A stretch of DNA of 64,000 nucleotides from Hexactinellida sp. DTS-2022. Its lineage: Eukaryota; Porifera; Hexactinellida. The stretch covers positions 5,952,001 through 6,016,000 of the forward strand of contig JAPNXP010000003.1 of assembly GCA_028753945.1 (NCBI GenBank), written 5' to 3'. Both the position numbers and the translations under genes were made by a program. The stretch's first letter is position 1; each line of letters begins with the position of its first letter. The notes under the pieces were generated by a model. That model saw nothing but the letters and a program-made list of their open reading frames with translations, was not told where the DNA came from and did not search any database. Below, piece by piece: positions 23,015 to 33,761 of the stretch.

Positions 23015-23814
23015 TATTTGTAATTTACTTTCTTTAATTAAGAGATTACTCTTATATAGCAAGTGTTATTGATATGAGTATTATATTATATTACAAATTA
23101 GTGTGAAAATTGTCTGTACTATTAGGGCATTGCACAAAGACATATTTTGCTTAAGTACTTGAATATCAAATTCATTCAAATTATCCTAATTCAGTATTCA
23201 CTAATTAATTGATATTAATACTAGGCCTATTTTAGAGATTCTATAGAAAGTATAATTAGTAATTTCGGGAATTTAATCGAGTATAAGTTTATTGAATTTT
23301 TAGGTATTTTGTATTTGAATGTTCTTGATTATTACTAAGGTATTCGTATCTTCATATTTTCGAAACTTTATAAACTTTAGTCATTAGTAAATTTAAAATT
23401 TGAATAATAATTACAAATTCAATCTTTGAAATTAATGTTTCGGCAAATAATTAGACTCACTAATCAATACTTTAGAAGGACTACCTTATTTACTCGAATT
23501 GTAGCTAGACGATTATTATTTCTAAGCCCTTTAGGGGCGATTATTCGAGTAGATTATTATTTAACTTACGTTCTCTGTGTATACGTTTATACTTTGAGTT
23601 TTATTAATAGACATTCCTCTCTTCATATTATAATCTCTAAATAAATATACAGAGTTTCTATATTTGTCGGAATATTTATACTTTTTCTCCTTTTATTAGT
23701 TAAATACTCAGGTCTGCTTATCGTAAACATTTTTCGTCATCTTAAAATGATTTTTCTAATGAACAAGCCCTATGGTCCCAATCTAACAACTTACATAGTT
23801 TGAATTTAATTTAT

Positions 23815-23964
23815 GAGTTTCCTTATCCACCGATCATCGGCGTTTGTATTAAAAAACCTGGCTACTTTCTACCGATTGTTTTTTTTATGTTTATAAAAAA
23901 CACCATCGGTAGAAACTAGCCAAGTATTTAAAACAAACGCCGATGATCGGTGGATAAGTAATTT
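23815..23964. mobile_element. Fold-back MITE, CCGATCATCGG family, copy 3
   Basis: Same hairpin as the copies at 16,004 and 18,245: left arm CTTATCCACCGATCATCGG, right arm CCGATGATCGGTGGATAAG, loop around TTATGTTTATAAAAAA. Confidence 0.8.
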
Positions 23965-24722
23965 CTTAATTTATTATTAAGTCTCTCTATTATACACATA
24001 ATTTTGGGTCCTTGAATGTTCATAATAAAAGAGCTTACATGTTAATTAAGTTTTATATATGCAATAATGTTTGTCAAACGTTACCATTACAAACCATACA
24101 GATATGATAAGGAAATTGGAGCACAAATTATGTTCATATTGAAATAATTTTCAAATATCATGGGGTTTACAACTGACATTACAAATTTATTATATATGAC
24201 CTAATTATTTCTTAACTGCTGTTCCTCAAATAATATTTCCATAATTTATTCGTTGCTATTCTATCGAAAGTACAGCTTGACTGTTTATATTATCTGCATT
24301 ATTAGCACATAATCAAGTTTCTAAGTAACAGCAAGAATTAAACTACTCCATGCTTAGGACAAATTTCACTTCTGATATAAAATAATTTCTAAATATTTTT
24401 CGTCTGCTTATACTGTAGCTGTATATGAATTTTTTTTTCTGAATTTTTTGTGATTGTACATACAATGAACATTCCCTATTGTCCCAATTTAACAACTTAA
24501 CGATTGTATTAAGTTAACTTATTATAAAGTCTATAACCTCTATTATGTACACAATTTTTGCTTCCTTGAATGTTCATAATAAATTAACCTGACTGTATTA
24601 TAATCCTTTTGAGCATATACAATATTAAGGCGCTTATAATTGATACACATACAATTTACCTTGACAATCACTATATTTATGTTAAATATATTATTTTATT
24701 TATAAATAAGTAGCGAACAGTT

Positions 24723-26376
24723 ATGAAGACTCTAGGACTATTTCTATTCCTCGCATTCATTGGTCAATCCTATTGCGACCTATGTCCATTGCCGCCAACT
24801 GATTGGTCGGTTTTCTGTGGCGACAATGCAACTAATCCAGGCGAATATTATCTTTTCAATATTGTGTTCGAAATGCCTATAACTTATTTCATGGATCGTT
24901 CAATACAATTTTGTATTATGAATGGGAATGGCCCTTACCGTAGTCCGTTGGTTAATGTTATCGATTCAGCTTCGCGATTGTGTCTGTATCGCTATGACCC
25001 TGTCAGGCTGAGACAGAAGAGTGAGAGCATTCAACTCACTTTCTTCGATCAAACATTTCAACAGTAATTTATTATAATTAGTTACATACTTTCGTTAATA
25101 CGAACTCGGGTAATATTCGGTCAACTTGAAGTCATTTTTATATTTATTGAGAACTCTAGTTCAAATTGTGACTGTATCTTGTAATTCGTACTAACGAGAG
25201 TTTATTGTAGATAGATAGCTATAATATAATGGAATCTGTTTATAGCAATTTGATTTTTTTTTTAATCCTTAGGATAATATCAAATTATTTTTCTACTCAA
25301 TAATATAGGAAATTATTGTTTTATGTGGCAATTTATTACTACTAAACATAGAACAATTAATATTGGACATATTGTTATATTCAGATTCTGAAATTTCCTG
25401 TATTTAATTGGATGAATTAATTAAGCAGGTTTCTAAATATATTCTATTTTAGGTCTGGAGCCAGTATGGCAACTGGTCTTCAACAGAATATTACTATTGG
25501 AGGAAACTTCCCTTACAAACTCGTTCCAAATAACGCAGATTTCAAGAATAGATTTAATGTGAACTACACAACTACATTCTACTTCCAGTAAGGAGTTAAT
25601 GCAAATAATACCTAATAGAATAGTTAACTGCATATAATACAGCCATTTGTAAATACGCTCCTAATCCTGGTTTGATCCAATTTTTATACGAACACGGTTA
25701 ATACGAATTTCCGGAAAGTCGAACAAATAGTTCCACAAAATCAGGTCCCTACAATGGCTATTCAATGGGTTTTACTCCGGTTAATACGAACTCCGGATAA
25801 AGCGAACAATTTACCGTCCGTTGTTGTTCGTATTAACGATGTACTACTGTAATTTATTGTCCCTCTCTTTGAATTCCAATTACTTAATTAAATACAAAAT
25901 TTAATTTATTCTACCTAAGTAACCAACCAATCTACATCCAAATTCTCAAAATATATACAGTCGACTCCGCTTAATAGAGTCACCTCGGGACCAAGTTACT
26001 TTGACCCGATTAATCGGAGAAATCTATTAACCGGTAGCTCTATTAAGCGGAGTATACTGTATTTTGTTAGAAGTATAAGAGAGGGAGATAAGTCCTAGTG
26101 TGAAACGAACAGCTATAAACAAATGATACAATCGACTAATGTATGAAATACAATTTATGGAAATACAATTTATGATTTGTTTATAGAGTCACATACTTCG
26201 GAGCTGGTACTACAATCGGAGCTGAAATATTCGACGCTTCAAAGGATCTTCCTCGTTTGAACTACAGTCCTTTCAATGCCGGCGATTATGTTTATTCTGT
26301 GCTCGGGGCGATCGCTGTAATAATAGTCTGTTGTCTATTCATTTACGGGTTTTTCATCCAACCCTATTATCTGTAA
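24723..26376 (+). CDS. Secretory-route type I membrane protein, three exons (unrecognised)
   Basis: Exons 24723-25063, 25453-25587 and 26187-26376 join in phase to give 221 aa. I do not recognise the family. The N-terminus is a clear signal peptide (MKTLGLFLFLAFIGQSYC). The outer part has several cysteines (DLCPLPP, VFCGDN, FCIMNG, RLCLYR) and possible N-glycosylation sites (NAT, NIT, NYT). Near the C-terminus one hydrophobic helix (SVLGAIAVIIVCCLFIYGFF, residues about 196-215) is followed by only five inner residues, QPYYL. The short tail ending in YYL could be a sorting signal, but that is a guess. Splice phases and the late position of the single helix argue for a real gene. Pieces of TA-flanked MITEs fill the second intron. 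Confidence 0.75.
25958..26059. mobile_element. Tigger/pogo-like MITE, CTTAATAGAG family
   Basis: Starts CAGTCGACTCCGCTTAATAG and ends with the inverted TATTAAGCGGAGTATACTG, flanked by TA. It lies in the second intron of the membrane-protein gene, next to a CTCGTTAATACGAAC-type remnant at about 25,685-25,850. Confidence 0.7.
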
Positions 26377-26599
26377 AAAGAGACATTTAGGTGCTTTGTA
26401 TATATAGTTTATATAATATTCTATGTGAATTGTGAGATTTTATTTGGTTACTTTGCTTATAGTTTGTGTGAAAATTGTTAGTTTGAGTAGTGATTTCAGA
26501 AATTCTCATTTAGTATATCTGTTGATGTATTTTAATAGAATTGTTAGTTTTGTAATTTGAGTTATGAAAATTTGTTATTCGTGCTTATAAATAGTAATT

Positions 26600-26795
26600 A
26601 TAGGAAATATTCAAGGAATTATCCAGGAGCGCGAGACGCTCCTTTTTGGAGCATTATTTTTTGAAAATTTTGAATTTGGAAGCGCGAAAATTTGGCATCT
26701 TCTCCTATACCGTAACATTAATTTGTGATTTAGGCGTATGAAAATTGGATCAGACCAGGATTAGGAGCGTATTTACAAATGGATGTATAATACAC
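26600..26795. repeat. Interspersed repeat, GGAGCGCGAGACGCTCC family
   Basis: Runs from AAGGAATTATCCAGGAGCGC to a GGATTAGGAGCGTATTTAC end. Related pieces, in either orientation, occur near 4,020-4,220, 20,890-21,090, 48,310-48,390 and 62,080-62,160. It is probably a non-autonomous DNA transposon; its exact ends are not clear. Confidence 0.5.
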
Positions 26796-27418
26796 TGATT
26801 CAAGATTAATACAAACTAATAGATCCTTCGTAATTAAATATACTATTCCATAGTGATACAATTGAGTATCTTAAACCCTAATAATTAATTGAAGAATACA
26901 CAATGGATTGAATAAAAGTTTACACTAAAATCCTTAGGTTTAGTGGACGCAATAATTAGTTGTTATATTGAAACAAACATAATTATTGATGAAAGGCTTA
27001 TTTTCATTTTTAACTCCACTTCATGAACAGCAGGATGGCCAGCTTTCCTATCGAAATTCACAATTCATTGACAATTTAATGATTTAATAATTGCCGGATC
27101 ACATTCAACTACCTGGTCCAGAGTCGCCGGACCATATACAAATACTGTAATATTCTCCGCCGACCACTTTTTGAAAGGACGTGCCACCCTTGAACAGTAT
27201 TCCCCCTAAGCCAAGTTAGGGCCACATTCTGCAGTTTCGATAAATTTTAGAAAACGGCAATATACCGGCTGGAGAATTAGACACTATTTCAAACACATAA
27301 ATACAATATAACTTCGGTATCACGCAATTATATCCAAAATGCTAAGCTTACTTACTATCCGAAACCTTAAATAGGAATTAAATAGGAAGCCACTCTCCCA
27401 TACCAGGTAAATGCAGGG

Positions 27419-27513
27419 CCGGCGAAAGCGGCCAGGCCAATAGCCTGACCGCTCTTACGTCACTAGTTAGGTCGGTCAAGCCATGGCCTGACCACTTTAT
27501 AACTGCTTCCGCC
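27419..27513. mobile_element. MITE with GGCGGAAGCAGT ends, overlapping the end of the TRAF-like gene
   Basis: The right end ACTTTATAACTGCTTCCGCC and an inner TCTTACGTCACTAGTTAGG match another copy at about 43,287-43,430. The left end (GGGCCGGCGAAAGCGG) is roughly its inverse. A fragment lies at about 34,800-34,850. Read on the minus strand, the last codons and the TAA stop of the gene at 27,497-28,495 lie inside this end. Confidence 0.7.
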
Positions 27514-28495
27514 GTACCTTCGATTTTGAGTGCAAGTACAGAGTTGGAAGTACAGAGTCGATTTGATCGGGCGCTGGCTGGTCGAAAGACATAGGGACTA
27601 AGTTCTTCAAAGATCTGTGATATGGTGTTCTCAAACTGAAAGGATCTTGATCGTGTTGAACTAAAATTGGGTTTAATTGTTTTGGTTGTATTCTTGGTGT
27701 TATGTTTGGATGAAGTATTTTTTGTAACTCTAGTTTCAGTTCATCTTTTTCCTTTTCCAACGTTTTAATCCTTATTAAACTAATATCAGCATGTTCAATG
27801 TAGAACATTTTCTTGTGAGCTAGCAGGTCTGTCCTAAGCATTGGTTTTTCTTTGCAGCCGTATTCAGAATAGGGACATGACACCTTTTCTAACTCACACT
27901 CATTCTTGTGAGCAGAAAGCTGTTGTCGAACAAGGCTTACTCTGCAATTGTTCGGACAAGTCAGTGGATATTTGTAACAATATTCGAAATGCTTTTCGAT
28001 ATCCTTTGCTAAACCCGCTTTACCACAATGATACATACATTGTATTTGGCGCATTTCACAAACATTAGCTTCGTGGTTGATTTTCTCATCTCGCTGTATA
28101 ACCTGTTTGCATTTAGTGCATTCAATTAGGAAACAGAGACAGGTTTCCAAATGCACTGTCACTTCCGACAGTTTCCCGTTCCAATCGCAATCTCTGAGGA
28201 GAGGACACTTTATTTCTAATTTCGAGACAGAGACTTGTATTCCTTTCACAGAGTTTAGCTCTTCTGGCATTTCACTGCACACTAAACAAGTCGTATCGCC
28301 TTTGTATAGAGACGGTTCCCTCATAATCCCAGTGCACACTTTACACACGATTAATTCCTCTTCCATCTCTGACAGGTTTTGAGAGAGATAATCCTTTCTA
28401 TACCCACAGTGCTTTGTTACAGCTTTCTCAGTTGTTTTGACGTACAAGAGATCATTAGTATTATTAGGGATAATTCGTTCAAATTTCGATGCCAT
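27497..28495 (-). CDS. TRAF-type zinc-finger protein with degenerate RING, no MATH domain
   Basis: Single-exon frame of 332 aa. Residues 51-73 resemble the start of a RING finger (CKVCTGIMREP then CLVC), but the Cys-x-His pair is replaced by GDTTC, so ubiquitin-ligase activity is doubtful. Residues 97-230 form a series of TRAF-type zinc fingers: CPLLRDCDWNGKLSEVTVHL, CTKCKQVIQR, CPNNCRVSLVRQQLSAHKNEC and CPYSEYGCKEKPMLRTDLLA. A short coiled coil follows at about 238-262 (LIRIKTLEKEKDELKLELQK). The MATH domain of true TRAFs is absent; a basic, disordered tail replaces it. The last residues, VRRKQL, and the stop codon come from a MITE end, so the tail may be secondarily shortened. Likely a cytosolic adaptor in a TRAF-like pathway (inference). 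Confidence 0.82.
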   Translation of the reverse strand: MASKFERIIPNNTNDLLYVKTTEKAVTKHCGYRKDYLSQNLSEMEEELIVCKVCTGIMREPSLYKGDTTCLVCSEMPEELNSVKGIQVSVSKLEIKCPLLRDCDWNGKLSEVTVHLETCLCFLIECTKCKQVIQRDEKINHEANVCEMRQIQCMYHCGKAGLAKDIEKHFEYCYKYPLTCPNNCRVSLVRQQLSAHKNECELEKVSCPYSEYGCKEKPMLRTDLLAHKKMFYIEHADISLIRIKTLEKEKDELKLELQKILHPNITPRIQPKQLNPILVQHDQDPFSLRTPYHRSLKNLVPMSFDQPAPDQIDSVLPTLYLHSKSKVRRKQL

Positions 28496-29124
28496 GCTAT
28501 TTTGTGGAATTACAAAGCCTCTAAATGCTTTGGATCAAAGTTTGATGATTGTACTCAAAACTTATGGGTCTGTATTTAACGAAATATTTGACCTATACTG
28601 TTGATGATCCGGCCGGACCATTTTAATCCCGGTATCATAGTGCCAGCGGTCCCCCCGGACCAGTGGCCCTAGTGTCAGCTGTCCCCCCTCAGGGTCAGAT
28701 GTCTCCCATTCGGACTAATCCTAGACTATTAATCCTAATTTTAAAAGGAAACTTGTCTAGGCGCGCGAAAATCGAGAGATGCTCCCTTAGACCTAATACA
28801 AATTGAGTATTTTAGGCGCGTGTGAGCGAGCACAAACTTCAGCTAGGCGCCAGAAAATTTTGCTTGGATGAAAGCCTGGTTTCGGTTGTATACTTAAAAT
28901 ACAGCACTTAATCCAAAATGTGAGGAACAATCAGTTGTTTAATTAATACACAATTCTTAATAAATTAATAAAATTAGTAAATAACAAAATAAATTATTTG
29001 AAATATAAATATAGAAGGCCTAAATTAGTAGTCGTATCAAACAGTACAGACTATATTCTTAAAGCCAAATTACTTTAAGCATATCATTGTTTATATCAGG
29101 AACAGTTATTAGGAGTCAGTTGTA
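28496..29124. other. Intergenic repeats between TRAF-like gene and protease A
   Basis: Holds a repeat with GTGCCAGCGGTCCC and GGTCAGATGTCTCCC, similar to 43,490-43,560. From about 28,735 to 28,883 there is a hAT-like element ending GGATGAAAGCCTG, the same family as the 36,758-36,911 insertion. No coding signal is visible. Confidence 0.5.
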
Positions 29125-29460
29125 TTAGCAACAAGGGATGGTAGTAATGAGCTTAGGTGTGATGTACACCCTCTTAGCATGAGAGACACTGCGTATTGCA
29201 AAAAGCATTTTAGATCTGTCAATATCGGGAACTCCACACTTGATAATCCTGTCCTTAACTTCGGTAGGGGTGTAGCCGCTCTTTGCAGCTTTCATAAGAG
29301 CAGCTACTCCAGCTACATGGGGACAAGCCATGGAAGTCCCACTCATTGTTGAATACTCTGAAGAAAAATAGAATTATGGGAAATATATTTAAATTTTATT
29401 TAGCGATACATAGCATTGTAGAGGTATTTGAATTTGTAATCTAAATTAATATAATAAGTG

Positions 29461-29556
29461 AACAGTTAGTTCCTTAATTATTCAATGATTTTCGACAATA
29501 TTAATTATTATTTTAATATTGTCGAAAATCATTGAATAATTAAGGATCTAACTGTT
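29461..29556. repeat. Long hairpin in the last intron of protease A
   Basis: Arms 29,461-29,503 and 29,514-29,556 are inverted copies of 43 bp with one mismatch, separated by 10 bp. Each arm contains TTATTCAATGATTTTCGACA or its complement. A second, smaller inverted repeat (TCATCATTATT / AATAATGATGA) follows at about 29,574-29,600. Confidence 0.85.
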
Positions 29557-30506
29557 AAATTTGCTACAAGACATCATCATTATTAAATAATGATGAAGTC
29601 TTGTGCCAAGTGAAGTTTTTTTGTTTTATATCTTAACTTGTGATTCTTTCAAAAAATATCCACATGCGTTTATATTAAGTCATCAGTAACTAATGAGTAT
29701 CCCTCAAATGGAAATGATTTTGTGATGTTTTCAATGAAAAATTTGATAATGCAGCCAAATTTTTCCAAATTGAGAAATTTAGAAATGATTAAAGTTACTC
29801 ACTGTCCGTAGCTGTATAGTCTGCACTGCAGATTATTTCCCCTGGAGCCATGATATCAACACATGTTCCGTAGTTTGAGTAGGGTGCCATAGGTTTCTTG
29901 CATTTCCTGCATGGAGTTTCAATATACCCATGAGCTCCTACGTTAATATTCATTCCAGCACTGCCCGGACTTCTGTTGCATGCATCAATTCCCTGATTAC
30001 CACTAGCTGTGACTACTATTATACCCTCCGTAACTGCTTTGTTTATTTGTTTATTCATTGGAGTGTCCTTGGATCCTTCCAAAGACATGCTTGCTATTGA
30101 TGCAACGAAATCTGGTCTATAAATAGATTTCAATTAACAATTTATATCGTGGAAACAATTAATAAATATCTACCGTAACGTATTATTAAACTCGATTGTT
30201 GTGTATGTGTTCGTGTGTTTGTTTGTCCGGATTGTATTAATTAAAGAGATTCGGGAATAGAAATAGCATTTATAATTGAGGTAGAGACTAATAGTGAGGT
30301 GGCTTAGTGAAATTACCGTTACATTGCGGATAAGAGCACCATATTTTGCATGAGGCTCCCTTAGGGCCTATTGATTAATGTTATCCTGGGAGCCCTCCCT
30401 TCCGACGTATTAAAAAAAAATTATTGAATTATTGAAATTTTTTTTGAATTTAATTCAATAATTATATAGCAACAGTCACAGTTACTAACATACACTTTGA
30501 TAAGAT

Positions 30507-32080
30507 CTATGGAGTACATTTGCATTTGCAAAGTGGTGAGCAGTCAAGATTTGCTTTGGCACAATGGCAGATGGAGCAGTCCCCTTTGCAAGAACATTTG
30601 ATCAGCTCCCTGCACGCTCTGGAAGCCTCTGGAATTGTCACCCAAACTGGTACCCACGAATCTGATATATTGGTCCAGGCAAAATCATGTGGAGAAGGAA
30701 TCACTAGCTGTATTTGTGTGCTGGTCGTCCAGATTCCTGCTTGATACACTGCACGTCCGATATGCTGGAGTAGCGCATCATTGGTGGGTGGCAGCTTGTC
30801 CATTGCTCGATTCTTGTGACAGAAGAGTTACCCTCTTGTATCGTTGATGGATCTCAAAGGACTGGTTTTGTCATACAGGATAACAGTCAATCTCTCGATC
30901 TTTTTGAAATGGTCATCGTCGACACCCAGCAGCTGGAAGGGGTGACTGGCGAGATACACAAATGTCTCTGTGAGTCTTCATAAACATGCCAGGCCTGCCA
31001 AACTAACTTCTTTCCCTTGCCGTTGAAGGCAGAGGTTGTGTCACAACCTGAAAATGCATGCAATACAGGTAATGCTCGTGATTTTGGCTCCCCCAGGCTT
31101 GCACAGATGGCGTTTATGTGGAAAACCTTTAATTTTTGCCCATGCCAATGGCAACCCAGATGTCTCCCAAAAGATGAGTCGCAATCAGATCATGAAATGT
31201 TCCTGCAAGGATGACTACAACATCTGTATCTACGGTACGCGCTTGACAATGTAGATGGGGAGGGGTGGCTTACGCTCCAGAGTGTGCCTGGTCTTCACAA
31301 CAGTACGAGATGTTTTACCTTTTGTGTTGTAAATGATGCCTGGCCGATGGTTAGGCAGCCTGGGAATCACGCTTGTCTTGATATTTCAAGTTGGAGCCAT
31401 TCAAGATCATGGAAATAAGAGACTTGAGGCTTGAGGGTATTGAGCCTTCTTGGCATTGAGCCGGGATGCAAACAGTGAAGTTGAAGCCTTGATGGCTTAA
31501 GATGTCTTTTCTGACTAACGTAGCAGCTTTGGCCAGGATAAGAGCATCTTCTGAGAAGTCTCGAGTCTTCAGAGCATCCTTTAACATATTTCTCATGTCT
31601 TCCTTGAAAACGAGAACAGTGTTTCTTTCATCATACTGTTCTTGTGCCACTGGGAATCGTTATCGCAGATGCATTCCTTCAGCCTGGTCTTGTTGACTAG
31701 TTTCTTGAGCTCAGTTCTTCCAGACGTTTCACATACAGAGAATGGATCTCGGATAGTTTGAAGAGAAGAGTTCCAGAGTTCACAGAATTCGCAATGGATC
31801 TGGTGAGTTCTTCAAATGCCCGAGACTCGTTTATTTTCGCATCTGTGTCTTCAGGTATTTGGTTTAGCTTTCGAGTGAGACTACGGTAGCGATTTCTCAA
31901 CTTGACCATACATGTCAGATGGTATCCGGCCTTCATTGCAATTAGATCACCTCCAACTATTCTACTCAAGAGCTGGGTGTCGTTTAGATCTGTGATTATT
32001 TCCCGGATATTTTTGTGTGCATCAAATGTTGAAAATTCATGAGAACATGTTCCTCTTCCCCTTTCTCGCAGAATAATCAT
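30507..32080 (-). pseudogene. Decayed coding region of the long-TIR transposon
   Basis: Three open pieces read downstream on the minus strand: 32080-31697, 31650-31351 and 30803-30507. The first has a GGDLIAMKAGYHLTCMVKLR block followed by a coiled-coil-like stretch. The last has an AVYQAGIWTTS...PSPHDFAW block, an IPEASRACRELIKCSCK block and a closing Cys-rich cluster (CHCAKANLDC, CKCKC), probably zinc-binding. I recall similar multi-copy proteins of unknown function in cnidarian and other invertebrate genomes, apparently borne on transposons. Stops and frameshifts separate the pieces, so this copy is dead. I cannot assign the transposase superfamily. Confidence 0.55.
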
Positions 32081-32503
32081 TTTTGAACGTCAAGTGCTTT
32101 GCGTACTGGGCCTTTTCTCTTCATCATCATGGTTCCGCTCTCTCTTCTTCTTTGCCTTTGCTAACTTAGAATTGTTGAATTTCAAGTGACAAGATTTGTG
32201 CCAGGAAGCAGAATGAGAAGCAAAGTTGGCAACAGTTTCATAACTCCCAAAAATAGTTCAGCTGGAAGAGCACCAATGGCTCGGAACTGTTCTTAGTTGG
32301 TAAGGAATGATGTGTAGGCATCTGTATTGTCACGACTTGATCCAGGGCTCAGCAAGGGACACTTCAAGGGTTCACCAGTCTCCTGTTGGCAAATCACACA
32401 GCAATCCCGTTCAGTTCCATGCTGACACTCTGAAAGGAGAAGAAAATCTATTTGAAATTAAGCAGCCAAGGCACAAACATCTACAAATTGATTTTCCCTA
32501 GTA

Positions 32504-32883
32504 CCTTATTATAGGAAATTAACGCACCATGAAATTAACGCGAATTTCTCCAAATCGCGGTAATTTCCTTAGCGTTAATTTCATGGAGCGTTAATTCCAT
32601 GACCTTAATTTCCTGCTATTTAGCAAAATTATACAATGGATGGACAAACTTCCGAGCTACATATTTTAAGATGTGGAACTAGTTTGAAAGGATATACCAT
32701 GTCTATCAAGTAGATTGGAAGCCTTTTTGTGCACAATAATAGTATTAAATCAGGAGATTAATAAACCGGAAATTTTTTAATAAAATTTATTCGCGTTAAT
32801 TTCATGTATTTGAAAATGTTCAGCTCCAATTCGCGTTAATTTCCTTCGCGTTAATTACACGGCGCGTTAATTTTCTATAATAA
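32504..32883. mobile_element. MITE with TTATTATAGGAAATTAACGC ends
   Basis: Left end TTATTATAGGAAATTAACGC and right end GCGTTAATTTTCTATAATAA are inverted copies. Several extra GCGTTAATTTC motifs in both orientations lie just inside the ends. It is nested inside the 3.4-kb transposon. Confidence 0.75.
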
Positions 32884-33111
32884 TGTATACAATTCATATA
32901 CCTAAATAGCACAAGGATGACAAATGTTGAGAATATTGTTAGGTATCTGCCCCAGTGGTTCTCCCAATATAGCTATAGTTGGCCAGATAGAGTAAATTAA
33001 TAGAATATTATTGCTGTTTTAACTGCGTGCTGATCTCCCTGGGCTTCAGAGCTAGCTCCTTTATATCGGCTGCCAGTCATCTGTCCATTATCTGCTAACA
33101 CAATACAACTA

Positions 33112-33287
33112 CAGTTGAAACCGGATATTTTTAACACATTCTTTTAACGAAAATTTGTTAAAAATATCCGATTGTTAAAAATACCCGATTTTACAACAAC
33201 AACAATAATTAATTATTTACAAGAAAATGTGTTAAATATATCCGATTGTTAAAAATATCCGGTGTTAAAAATATCCGGTTTCAACTG
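33112..33287. mobile_element. Tigger/pogo-like MITE, AACCGGATATTTTTAAC family
   Basis: Starts CAGTTGAAACCGGATATTTT and ends with the inverted AAATATCCGGTTTCAACTG, flanked by TA. It is nested inside the long-TIR transposon. Confidence 0.75.
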
Positions 33288-33761
33288 TACAGTCTGTACT
33301 CATAACATATAGCCAACTAGTCATACAAACACAACACAATTACTGTACACAAATTACCACTAGTCATCATACACAATACAATTACTGCACATTAATTATA
33401 ATGTAATGTAGTCCTGTGTTGTTGGGGTTCCCCAGCATTGGGAAATCCACAACAACTATAGAATACGATTTAATATCAATTTAATGCCTAAAATATTATA
33501 GAGTTTCTAAACATGGGGATATGGTACAAAAAAAAATGTTGAGGAAAATCGCTCTTTTTCATATTTGTCGGCCATCTTTTTCATTTTACACACAATAAAA
33601 ATTGAATCTCCGGAGGGCTCCTAGGCTAACATTTATCGATATGCCCTAAGGGTTCCTCATACCAAATTTGGTGCTTTTATCCGCCATGTAACCGTAATCG
33701 TTAAATATAGCCCTAAGCCACCTCACTATAAGTTCCAAAGGATACAATAGGTAAATAAGTA

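Larger units (their letters stand above)
22108..24722. other. Intergenic stretch holding MITEs and their remnants
   Basis: I see no supported gene. It holds a partial CTCGTTAGTAGGAAC element near 22,525-22,620, a CTTAATAGAG element at 22,915-23,014, a fold-back copy at 23,815-23,964 and worn TTATTATGAAC-type pieces near 23,710, 24,000 and 24,520. The rest is AT-rich and unremarkable. Confidence 0.5.
30292..33728. mobile_element. 3.4-kb DNA transposon with long terminal inverted repeats
   Basis: The left end starts TAGTGAGGTGGCTTAG and the right end closes CTAAGCCACCTCACTA. About 120 bp of each end match in inverted order, sharing GGATAA.AGCACCA, TTAGGGC and GGAGCCCTCC blocks. TAA flanks both sides (30,289-30,291 and 33,729-33,731). 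The site is recognisable: related copies of the host repeat, near 1,040 and 41,475, read uninterrupted through GACTAACTTTC. A 3-bp TWA duplication is typical of PIF/Harbinger elements, but the proteins inside do not show a transposase I can name. Two smaller elements are nested at 32,504-32,883 and 33,112-33,287. Confidence 0.75.

Noticed and set aside
23426..23644. 72-aa frame with basic and hydrophobic residues
   Set aside because: No start context, domain or homology that I recognise; AT-rich chance frame.
31017..31254. Forward frames inside the long-TIR transposon
   Set aside because: They are antisense to its decayed coding region on the minus strand.
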